A DNA stretch of 64,000 nucleotides from Molossus alvarezi (lineage: Eukaryota; Chordata; Mammalia; Chiroptera; Molossidae). The notes below the pieces were generated by a model. It ran no database searches. It worked only from the letters and a program-made list of their open reading frames with translations, and was not told where the DNA came from. This document shows, one piece after another, positions 22,420 to 34,400 of this stretch (its first letter is position 1; the number at the start of each line of letters is the position of its first letter). Location of the stretch: contig CM073895.1 in NCBI GenBank assembly GCA_037176705.1, positions 1,984,001-2,048,000 on the forward strand. The letters run 5' to 3'. Position numbers and translations under genes: made by a program.

Positions 22420-25400
22420 CTGCAGGCGGAGGGAGGGCCTGAGCAGGCTGCCCGGCAGGGGGCACGGGGCCCAGGGTCACGGTCCCAGGGTCGCGGGGCC
22501 ACGGGGAGCTCTTGCCTGTACTTCAGGGGACTGTGGACGTCGGTCTTGATGGACTGGACGGCGAACTCGGGCCGGTAGGCCCCGCACCACACCTGTTGGC
22601 ACACAGGGGCGTGGCTTTTGTGATGGGGGCGGAGAGAGGCGGGGCGTGGGGACAGGTCTAGGGGTAAGAGAGACCTGAGCTGATCAAGGACGGGGAGGGT
22701 CAGGCCCGAAGGGGGCTCGGGGACGGGACGGGAAGGGGAGAGTGGTCTTATTTCCCACCTTTTTAGCCTTCTTAGCCTGCTCCTTCTAGGGTAGGGGAGG
22801 GCGGCCAGCAGGCTCCGCCCCTCCCTCCGAGGACCCCCCTGACTGCTCCCCCTCTCCAACCCCATTATTTTCCTCCTCGAAGCCTTCTAGGCTGGTTAGT
22901 TCTGGTTCTGCCTGGCTTGTCTGCTCGGGTTGTCCTTGCAGGCACCCCACAGTGGGGTCCCCCAAAGCCGAGGATGGGGAGCCCGTTCTGGGGTGGGTGC
23001 AAAGGGGGTTCCTAACCCCTACCTGGGCGTAGTTGACGAAGAAGATCTGGTTGAGGGTCAGTTCCAGTCCTGGCAGCTGCTGGTCCTTGCCGCCTTCCGC
23101 TACCCACTTCAGGTAAGCCTGCGGGCACCAACCCGTTGCTGGGCCGCCTGCCCGCCCTCCTGGGGAACACAGGGCTGGGCCAGAGCTGAGGTCTGGTCCA
23201 AGGCCTGTGCGGGTGGGGTCCTGCCTCTGCTGGCGGGGCCCTCCGAGCCCGGAGGGAAGGTGCTCAGGGTCACCCAGCCAGCTGGACACCGAGCAGGCCC
23301 CTGCCGCAGTGCCTGGGAGATGGACAGGGGCCGCCCACGTGCGGAGGCCTGGGCTGAGGTCAAGGGAAGGTGTGGGCGGAGCATCCAAGGTGCCCTCCTG
23401 CCCTGGGCCAGGCAGGCTCCCCCAGGGCACCGCTGCCCCTCAGCCAAGGGTGCCGGATACACCTTGCTTGGGCCGGGGGCAGTTCCGGTCACTCTGAGGG
23501 CCCATCCCCGGCCCCTGGACCCACCTTGTATGCCTGCCGGACCCCTCCATTGTCAGCGATGTTCTCCCCAAGGGTGCTGAAGCCGTTCACCTGCGCACAG
23601 GAGACAGGGTGGCGGTGGGGCCTGGCTGCCCTTCCCTGGGGGCCAGGCTGAGCTCCCGCCCCCCCCTCCCTTGGGCGCAGCTCTGGTGGCGGCTCACATG
23701 CTGCTGCTCCGCCAGGTCCCAGGAGTAGTTCCCGTACTGGGCCACCATGCACTGCGACTGCTTCCTGAAGTGCTTCTCCGAGAAGTTGCTCCACCAGTCC
23801 AACATGTTGCCGTTCTTGTCGAAGTTCCGGCCTGGGGGGAGAGGGGTGTCCCTGCAGGTCCTCCGGCCCGGAGTCTGAGTTCACGCTTGGGGGTAGAGAG
23901 CCCGCCTGAAGGGCACTGGCCTGCTCACAGGGTCAGCACAGTGTCGGGGACAAGGGCCAGGCTCCGGAGAGAGCGCTGCACTGGCCTCCCAAGCCGCCCT
24001 CCAGGGCAGGGCCTGGCGTCTCAGGACCCAGGGTCCCAGAGGCACTGTGGTTCAGTGGCCCTTCCTGAAGCCTAAACTGTCTGAACACTGGGTGAGGTGG
24101 GCTGCCCTTGCCAGGTGCCCTGGTCGGGCTCTGTGGGTGGGGCGGCGTCCCTGGTCACAGGCCACCAGGTCCAGGTAGAGTGGCCCCCCCAGGGCAGGGA
24201 GGTTGGAATGTGGGGTCGGCACAGCCCCAGTGGAGCTGCTGGCTGCCCTGGGGTGACGTGGGCTCCGTGCCAGGTCAGGGCGGAGCTTCCACGTGCTCTG
24301 GGCTGTCTGTCGCGTTCCGGGGCCCAGGGAGGCAGGGGCCAGATCTTGGGGTGGAGGGATTGTCAGGCCCCGAAGCCTGTGCCCTCGGCTCTGTCCCTCT
24401 GCCCAGAGCAGGAGGGCCAGCCGGGGCCAGGCTGCGCATTAGCACCCACTTTGCCACCGTCGCTCCCCTGGGGACCTGGAAGTGCTCCCCATGCCATGGG
24501 CCTTGGTGTCCCCACCTAATCAGGCACGGGAGGGGGGGACAGCCCGGGGCCCCTTCCCACAGCCCGGCTTGCCCCTCAGTGCCCATCTGGGGCTGCTGCC
24601 CATGGAGGGGGCCTCGGAGGCACAGCTCTGGCCCACTGCAGCCCTACCGTTGTCGTCAAAGCCGTGGGTGATCTCGTGCCCGATCACCATCCCGATGCCC
24701 CCGAAGTTCAAGGCCTGCGGCTGGTCCTTGCTGAAGAAGGGGGGCTGCAGGATCCCGGCAGGGAACACTGCCCGGGGGGGGGGCAGGGACAAAGAGTAGC
24801 TGTGAGTGAGCACACCTGTGTGCCCGACCTCTAGGGGTCCTGCCTTTCACTCCCATGCACCCCGCGAGGGAGAGGTCGTGACCCGCCCCCCAGCACCCAT
24901 TTTACAGATGAGAGAGCTGAGGCTCCGAGCCCCGGAGCAGGGAAGGGTGTGTGGCAGGTCCAGGACCCATGTCCAGATTCTCTTACCTTTTTTTTAAAAA
25001 GTAGGTTTGTATTGATTTTTTTGAGAGAGAGAGAGAAAGAAACATGGATGTGACAGAGAAACATGGATGTGACAGAGAAACACGGATCGGTTGCCTCCTA
25101 CACACCCCCTCCTGGGGATGGAGCCCACGCCCCGGGTCTGTGCCCTGGCCGGGAACGGAACCGGGACCTCTCCGTCCTGGGCCGATGATCAGCCCACTGA
25201 GCCCCGCCGCTCTGCCCCGTGTTATGCTGCCTGAAAAGGGCCTGCTGCCCCGCCCTCTGAAAGCCCCTGAGGTCTGAACACAGACCCAGGAGACGACCCC
25301 TTGAGATGGGTGACAGGTGAAGTCCTGCAGGTGGACAGGGGACGGGTGGGGGTGCCCGAGGAGGAGGGGGCCACTCCGGCTCCCCGCTGGCATTAGAGGG

Positions 25401-28400
25401 ACGAGGGCGGGCGGTGGCGGGAGCGTACCGATCTGGTTCCGGTTGGGAGAGTAGAAGGCATTGACCACGGCAGCCCCGATGATCCAGCTGGGGTAAGGGA
25501 GCTGGTCACGTGCAGTCCTGGTCTGCAGGGAACCTCCCTCTGGGCCACCTACTGGGCTGCCCCCCAGGGTCCATGCCACAGCGGAATGCCATGGGACCGG
25601 CATACCAGCATGCCACAGGGGCTGCTGAGGCCCCCAAAGTGCCAACAGCGAGCGCAGGGCCCCGGCCAGTCCAGACATCTGGCTCCTCCCGGGGCCTCCT
25701 CCCTGAAACCAGGGCCCGAGCCCCACCCCGCCCTCCTGCACGGCGCCCACTCACAGGTTCTTGTCCACCTTCTTCCGCAGCTTCTTCAGGCTCCGCTGGG
25801 CGCCTGACCTGAGGTTCTGCAGGCCATTCTCAAAGTACAGGTGCTCCGAGAAGTTCAGCTGCAGGAGAGGCCCGGGGAGAGCAGAGGTCAAGGGCCCTGG
25901 GGACTGGCATGGGGCCCCCAGGACCCGTCTGGCTAGCAGGCTTGGTGCAGAGGGATCACGGCGCAGGTGGGGAGGCAACCCTGCCTCTGCTCCACCGCGT
26001 GTCTCCGCAGCTCCTTTGTCCCCCGGGGGCCTCAGTGTCCCCCTTGGTACCAAGGTGATACTAGAGCTGCCCAAGCACATGGTCAGGTGGGTGAGTTATT
26101 GACGGAGCCCGGCCTTCCCACCCCAGTAACCAGGGGCCTGTAGTCCACAGGGGCCAGTTCAGGGGCCGATGGGGTTGGGTAAAGAGACAGGTGGGGCTCT
26201 GGGGCCCAGGCCGGGGAGGGGCTCACGTTGGAATACTCCTTGTCCAGGTGTTTGTTCCTCTGCTCCAGAATGTAGTCGGGGTACCCAATCTGCACCTTGA
26301 TGTTCATTGCCTGGGGAGGAGAGGGTGTGGTCCATGCCCACCCAGCACAGGCATCCTGGCCCCGCCCCCACCGAGCAGGTCACGGGCTGGGCTGAGGGAC
26401 GCGCCTGCTGGCAGGCTGTGGAGGAGGGTAATGGAGGCTGTGGAGGGGCTGGGCCCAGGCCTAACTTTGCATCTGACCTCAGCCCAGGGATCTGGGGGGT
26501 GGCTGGGGCCCAGAGGGGCTCCTGGTGGATACTGGCGTTACTTTTGGGCACCCTGCTTCCCGAGGCCTTGGACTCCCCACCCATTCCCGGGGTGCTAGTG
26601 GGTCTCCTGGGCTTGGCTTCCAGTCCTGTGTGGGCCCACATTCCCCTCCTGAGCCAGCCACCCCCAGCCTGGCTGTCTTCCCTGGCTGAGAGTGTGAAGG
26701 TGATCGTCACGAGCCCCGCCCTGGGGGTGCCCTCCTCTGCCCGGAGCCCTGCCCTGGGCACTCCAGCCGCCTGCCCACCTTCTCCTGGGCCTTCTTCTTG
26801 GACGAGTCGTCCATCCAGCTCAGCTCGTCCAGCGTCTCCACAAACACGGAGCGCACCTTGTCGATGAGCTCTCTGACCTGGGGCAGCAGCGGGGTCTCTG
26901 CAGGTTCTGGCCAAGCCCCTGGGTGCAGGCTGCTCCCACGGGTGTGGGTTGGTGCGGGGATGGCCCTCCTGGGACAGGGTCCCTACTGCCGTACATGGCT
27001 GTAGGGGGCGGTAGGGCCTCCCAGCCCTGGACACACACTCGAACCCGGCTCCCCCTGGCCTCACCTTGTTGGGCGCCAGGGCTCCCCACACACCCACCAC
27101 CACTGAAAACACCACCTGCTCTCCGGGAGCTCTGAGTCCCAGTGCCCGGCGGGAGCTGGGGACCTGCCCCAACCCAAGTGGGCCTGCCCCCCAGGAGCGG
27201 CAGTGCCCGGCGCAGCGGAGTGTCCGCACCCACCACTTCCTTGCTGTCCTTGGAGAAGGCCTTCCTGACGTAGAGCGAGCCCACGGCGCTCTCCATGTTG
27301 CTGTTGACGTAGCTGACGCACTCCCGCCAGCGCACCTCCTCCTCCGTCTTGCCATACAGCACCTGGGCCACGGTCCTTCGCTGACCCCTGCGCTCCTGGG
27401 CCTCCATGCACGCCTCGTCCATCCATGCCTCCTCCATGCCTCGTCCATCCATGCCTCGTCCATCCATGCCTCCTCCATGCCTCGTCCATCCATGCCTCGT
27501 CCATCCATGCCTCGTCCATGCCTCGTCTGTCCATGCCTCGTCCATCCATGCCTCGTCCATCCATGCCTCGTCCATCCATGCCTCCTCCATGCCTCGTCCA
27601 TCCATGCCTCGTCCATCCATGCCTCCTCCATGCCTCGTCCATCCATGCCTCCTCCATGCCTCGTCCATCCATGCCTCGTCCATCCATGCCTCGTCCATCC
27701 ATGCCTCCTCCATGCATCGTCCATCCATGCCTCCTCCATGCCTCGTCCATCCATGCCTCGTCCATCCATGCCTCCTCCATGCCTCGTCCATCCATGCCTC
27801 GTCCATCCATGCCTCCTCCATGCCTCATTCGTTCCTCATTCATTCACTATTCAGTCCTCATGCCTCGTCCATTCACTCCTCATGCCTCATCTATTCATTC
27901 ATAATTCACTCACTCATTCATTCATTATTCATTCCTCATTCATTTCCTTTTTCATTCCTTAGTCCTCGTCCATTCATGACTCGTTCATTCATTCATTAGT
28001 CCTCATTCATTCATTCACCTCTTCATTCCTCATTCATTCGCTCATTCAGTCATCATTACTCACCATTCATCATCCATTCACCATTCATTCATTATTCATT
28101 CCTCATTCATTCATTCATTCATTCTGCTGCATTCACCAACACCTACTTCTCGTCCTCTACTTCAGGGTGCCCAGGTGTCAGTGGGGGACAAGGGGTAAAC
28201 TCAGAGACTCCCATTTGAATGCTGGGCACAGGTGTGGGATGGAGTGTGCAGACTGGAGGGGGCTCCAACCCAGGCAGGGAGGTGGGGGGTGGGGCCCTGC
28301 CCAGCTCCCAGCTCCTCATTCCCTGTGCGGGGCACCCTGGCCAGACTCTGCCCTCCAGGACTCCCGCCCCATCCCCAGACTGACAGTGACCCCAGAGTGG

Positions 28401-31400
28401 CCCTGCAGCTATGTCCAGCTCAGCCACCAGCTCTCTGTGCCATGTTTTCTCATCACCGAGTGGCACTGAGAAAGTCCGCCCATCTGTCCCCAGGGGCATA
28501 AGATGGAAACAGGTCTCCATCAGATTCCTGGCCCCAGCCTCAGCCCAGAGCTCCGCCCACCATGCCCCCACCCTCCTGGACGGTGGGGTGTCCTGCCCCT
28601 CGGGTGTCAGTGTAGCCCTCTCTCCTCAGAGCTCTGGGACTGGGCTCACTCCCTGACGCTTGTCTGGTCTCCAACCCAGTGTGCAAAGCAGGAGTCGGAC
28701 TTGCCCCTTTCTGCTCTGCCCTGTCCCCGTCCCCATCCCTGTCGCAGTGGTGGGCTTCCACCCAGCCCATGGCTCTGCAGAGAATCCTGGAGCCCCGACT
28801 CCTGGGTCCTCATCCCACATCGGTGCAGCTGCCTCTCCCGTCCGTCATCCACACCTCTCCTGGAGCTACACACTGCCCACACCCTGGTCCGGGCCCTGGT
28901 ACCCGCCGGACGCCGTGCCCGCCTCCACTGGGCCTCCACTCTGACCCCACAGCCCCGCAGGCATTGCCCCAGAACAGCCGCCACGACCACAGGGTCTCCG
29001 GTGGGTGCCCTGCCTCCACCCCTCCCCCAGCAGCCAGAGTGACCTCGAAGGCAGGACTGTGCTTCCACTCCAGCACCTGGGCTCTCTGGATGCGGAGTCT
29101 GTGTTCGGCCCGGGCCTAGGTCACAGCCCTGCCTCCCTCCCTGACCTCCTCTCCTGCCCTGCATGGCCCGGGCCCTGGGAGAGGCCCCGGGAGACCGCTC
29201 TGCCTCTTCATGCCCCATCACCCTCGCTTCAAGGTCGAAGGTATCACCTCCAAGGAGTGGCTGGCCCTGCTCTGGGTCATTCTCTTTGTTCTGAAACAGC
29301 ACATCCCCAGTTTGTCGACAGCCTATTGTCCGACTGCCCAAGAGGGCCACTGCCTCCCTCAGCTCCTCTGTGGCTCTGGCCCCGGGACCCAGGTGGCCGG
29401 CCCCCAGCAGGGGCCCGGAATCACAACCGGACTGAAGGAGCCGCCTTGGTGGGTCTCACGCACCTTGCGGTAGTGTGCGCGGGCGTCCTTGAACCTCCGG
29501 CTCAGGCTGCTGATGCGATCCTGCACCAGGCGCCAGACCAAGTAGTTCTGCATGGTCCTGTGGGCGGGAGCAGAGGGCCGACGGGACAGGGCAGTGGTGT
29601 TTGCTCAGGGGTGGACATTGGTTATGGGTCCTTGGCCAGCAGGTTCCACCCCAAACAGGGAGGAGAGGATCATAGAGAAAACCCCCAGATACAGCCTGTC
29701 TGTCCTGGAGGCTTGAGATGCCTCAAGGAGGGAGGGGTTCACATCTCTAATGTGAGGCTCCATTGGCCATTCACATTTCCCCCCCATTGTCCCCATGTCT
29801 CAGAGTCAATGCTCAGGGGGCTTTCTCCAGAGAGGAGGGGCTGTTGGGGAGGGGACTGAGCAGGGACAAAGGTGCAGAGGCCTCCTTGGGACCTTCCCTG
29901 GGCTTCACCTGGCTGAGAAGACATCGATGATGTCTTCAAGCTTCTGGAGGTAGGGGATGCCATAGACCACCACCTCTTCTTTTGGGAGCAGCTTGATTTT
30001 GACAGAAGAAAGCACAGATTGTATGAAGAGGGTCCAGTTAAATCCCTGGGGAGGTGGGAGGGAGAGGGAGAGGGAGGTGGGCACAGAGCCTGGGCATCCC
30101 GGATGCCCAGCCCCTGCCAGGAGATCAGCCAAAAGGTGCAGGTAACCGGAAGGACGACGAAGGTGGCTGCCCCGACGCCAGAGCCTAGGGACTGTGAAGA
30201 GGTGTAAGAGATTAAGCCAAAATATTTGAAAACTTAATTGCGATGGAAAGACTCCCGGAAAGCACACTACCGAGAAAAAATGATGAAAGAAGGGATAGAA
30301 AATAGGAATAGTGTATTCCATAATAAACCGTGTACTGTGACTTTGGCACGAGGCTGGATGTCCAAGCCAGTTCACTAAGACAGAGAAATGCACTAAAGTC
30401 GGTAGGGCTTGACAGGGAAGACATAAAACTTACCTTTCACTGAGGCTGTGATTTCGCGTGCATGAAAAAATGAAGACGGATCTACAAGGTGTTATAACCA
30501 GCAGGTGCTTTGAGCACCACGGCCGTGTACAACGTCAGTCTGCGTGTATCCGGCCACAAAGGAGGCACCTTACAAACGGTGCCATTTGCAATCATATAGA
30601 AAACAAACTAGGAACACATCTCAAGAAAGATGTGGACGGTCTTGAAATAGAAAACTGGCAAGCCCACCGCGAGAAACCAGAGACAGAAACATCATTGGGT
30701 TGGGGGGCTGCAAGACTCACAAGCAAGATGTCCGTGTCCCCGAAACGAACAGGGAGGTGGACTGCAGCAATCCCTATACAACCTCGCAAGCTTGTGGGTG
30801 GAATGAGCAAGCTGAGTTTTGTAAGAAAATGCAAAAGACGGAGAAAACTCAAGATGACCCCGAAGAGCAGGTTGATTCTCACTCTGTGGAATACTGAGAA
30901 TATCCTAAAGCTGTAGCAGTGGGGTCATGGGAGTCAGCGGCTGGTTGGCATGGGGCACACAGAACAGTAGGGCAGGGAGCGCTCAGACACACACAGGTGC
31001 ACACACACAGGCACACACACAGGTGTAGGCTCACAGGTGCACACACACAGGTATAGGCTCACAGGTGCACACACACAGGCACACACAGGTGTAGGCTCAC
31101 AGGTGCATGCACACAGGCACACACAGGTGTATGTACACAGGCACACACTCACAGGTGCACACACACACAGGTGCACTCTCACAGGCACATGCTCACAGGT
31201 GCACACACACAGGCACACCCACACAGGTGCACGCTCACAGGTGCACACACACCACGCGATTCACAGACATGATTTTCAGTGGAGGTCCCGTGCAGAGGGC
31301 CAAGGGAGGGGTTCTCTTCAGTAAAAGGAGCTGAGTCACCGCACAGGGGGACGGAAGGAAATGACTTCTATGTTGCTCTCTGAAAGAATAAGCTCAAGGC

Positions 31401-34400
31401 TGACTGTAGACCTCAGCCACCTTGTGGGGGGGCGAGATTTCTCACGGAGAACACAGAGATACCAGCCATGAAGAAAAGGCGCTCCATCTTTGATACGTTG
31501 ATTAATTGAGCTGGTTTGAACCTCTGACCTTGAGTCTGTCCTAACTTCATCCCTCTGACTTCAGCCCCATCAACACCCATGCCCTCCACCCTCAGACTGG
31601 GTTGTGTCCCTGCCACGCCCTCCGCCCTCTGACTTGGCAGGGGTACAAGGACATTCCCGCCCTCCTTCTGCAGGAGGAGGCCCCTCCAGGGCTCAGCCCC
31701 AACGTAAGGTGTGGCCAGTGGGGAGGGTCAGGTTGGACAGATGCGTGGGGACAGCTCTCAGTCAGGGGCAGGCAGAACTGGGGGGAGTCGTGTTGGGGTT
31801 TAGAGCAGGACTTGGGTGAGGGTCTTTCCAACTCAGTTGAGTCAGCCACTGCTCCCAGCCTCTTTCCTGCTCAGAAAACTGGAGCCCATCTCACAGACAG
31901 AGTGGCCCCCTGACTGAGATGGTCTGTTGACACCTGCTGTCCCAGCGGCAAAACGTCCCTATTTGGGTGACCATTACAGGGCCCCTGCTCAGGGCTGTAA
32001 GGATCTCCGAGTTTAAATGAGAGAGGCCAGGAATAGGGAGGGTCGGGGCTGGGGCCGGGGCCGGGCCGGGGCCGGGCCGGGGCCAGAGCGGCCGGCTCCT
32101 GGGTGTCCGGCGCCCACCAGGCACCACATGCCCCTCCCCCATCGCCTCACCTTCAGGCCGAACTTGTTCTGCAGCTCCTTCACCCTCATCCTGTGGTACA
32201 GGGCCGTGACGTCGTGTCGCTCCTCCTGGGGGACTGTGGCCTGCAGGGGGCCTGGGCGTTGACCAGGGGGAGGTGGCTGGGGGCCAGGTGTGTCCCTCCC
32301 CACCCTCCACCTGTGGGCCAGCCTCACATTTGCTATCTGTGTCTCCAGCTTCAGCACCTGAGCCATGTCCTTCTGCACCAGGAGGTGGTTCTCGGGCAGG
32401 TGCATGTCCGCCCGCAGCATCGTGGCCACTGACACCATGAACTTCAGGTAGGCGTCACGCACCTGGGCCAAAGGATGCAGGATGGAGTCAGGCAGCCTGG
32501 CCACCTTAGGCCCCAGGGAGCTCTGTGTGGGGGTGGGGCGGGCATGTGACATGGAGCAGGCCCCCAGGGTGCTTGTTGGCCAACCTTGGCCAGCAGGTCA
32601 CGGCGGGCCCTTGGGAAACTGCAGACTGTCACGCCCCCACCCCCCCACCCCCGCCAGGCCCTCAGCTGTCACTCACACTGCCCTACAGGCCTGCCCACGC
32701 GTGGACATGCCCACTTCCCAGACCGATCCCGGGCCTAGGCCCTGAAGACCACAGACAGCCCAGGGCTGGGCTCCCCACTCCTCGAGCCAGTGACACCTGG
32801 TCCCGAGCTCCCAGGGCACCGCGTCCTGCTCTGCTGGCTGCCATGCAGCAGGTGCTTGGAGAAGCCCAGGCCACGCCGGGCTGTCGGGTGCCAGGCTGCC
32901 TGAGCCGGGTGTCGGGAACTGCGCCTCCGGGACGTGCCCTGCCTACACGCGCTGCTTTTGTGCCCCATCCTGGAGGGCCCTCTCCACTGGGGCTGGTCCG
33001 GGGCTGCGGGGGAGCCCCTCCTGACGGCCCAGCCCCGCTGTTCTGCGCGTCCCCGTGCGGGCTCCAGCCTCACGGCCTCACTCCACAGCTGCTTCTTCCG
33101 GTCGCGCTGTCTTTCCCCGGGCTCTCTCCTTCCCCCAGTGCCGAGCTGTGGCCCCTCTGCCGCGGTGGGTCATTCCACACCTGCCTTCCAGCGATCTGCT
33201 CCCTGCCCCCGCGGGCCCTGGTCCTGCCACGTAGCCAGTGTTTGGTTCCTCGGTTTCTCAGGGGCGAGTGGCCGCGGGAGCAGCCTGGGCCTGTGCCCCG
33301 AGCAGGACACCAGTGCTGTGAAGGGCCTGGCAGGGTGTCCCTGGGGCCGCTGGTTGAGCTGAGCTTCTCCTGAAGGTCTGGGGACACTCTTTACCGGGTG
33401 ACAGAGCCTGTGCCCACAGCTCCAGGCTGCACCACTCAGGTGCTCACAAAGGCTGGCTGCGGGGCCGGGGACACGCGGGAAGCTGGCTCCAGGTGGGCCT
33501 GGAGTGAGGGAGGAGGGCCGGACGGGGGGGCGCAGAAAAGGGCCTGGACACAAGGTCTCGCCGGGACTCACCTTCTTGTTGCTGCCATCCTGAAAATAGT
33601 ACTCTCGGGACGGCATGCCCAGGGTGGGCTGGTCTACCTGCAGACACAGGGCGTGAGCCTGGGCCGGCGCCGGCCCCGCTCCCCTCCTCAGCCCGAAGGC
33701 GCCCTGGTGCGGGAGCCTGCTCACTGTGTGCGGGTGCAGGGCCACTGGGGACGGACTGCGGGCGGGGGGAGGGGCGCCAGCCCCCTTCCTCCCAGACTGG
33801 GTCACATTTGCCACAGGGGGGCTCTTTGGCTTTCTGAGGTCAGGTTTCCTGCCCAGGTGCCCAAGGGCTGGGCAGCGGGTCCGAGAACCAGCTCAGCACG
33901 TGGGCCACGGGTCAGGACGCGGGGTCATCGGCAGCCGGCCCCCCACACCGTGGACTTGGACCCCAGAGCAGGGCCCTGGGAAAACCCCTGGAGCTCATCT
34001 GCCAATCTGGCCATGGCCCTGGCATCTCCCTGCTGTGCTGGAGTCCTAGCCAGGAATGGGGTCCCGCCTGGCCCCCGGCCCCCCGGGCCCAGCCCAGCCT
34101 CCCCCAGCCCCGCCCACCCCGGCTCTCGGCCCCGCCCACCCCCGCGGGGCTCCTACGTAGATGATGTGCCGGCTGGAGTTCTGGTCATCATTCCAGATGA
34201 AGAGGTCGATGAGGACTCGCCTGTTGAACTGCGAGTTCATCACGGCCAGCTGCTGCTCCAGCTCCCAGTTCTGGCCTGGGGAGTCAGTGCCCGTGCTGGT
34301 GACCAGTCGGGTCCCTGGGCTCCCAGGCCAGCTCCCCATCGCTCAGTGGACCCCTGGCCTCCTAAGCCCAGACCTCAGGGGGCAGGTAGGGAACCCCTGC

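Larger units (their letters stand above)
30930..32605. repeat. Parental copy of the segment duplicated at 6,830-8,250
   Basis: The MMEL1 block from late intron 11 through exons 11 and 10 into intron 9. It matches the upstream copy along its whole length, with the copy shorter in the CA-rich array and lacking the GGGGCC-like run at 32,041-32,092. Confidence 0.9.

Noticed and set aside
26159..27962. Long open frames on both strands (up to 536 codons) with [10 protein letters not shown] or HASSIHASS repeats
   Set aside because: They translate the 15/11-base minisatellite and neighbouring MMEL1 exon 14 and intron DNA. Several frames are open at once on both strands.
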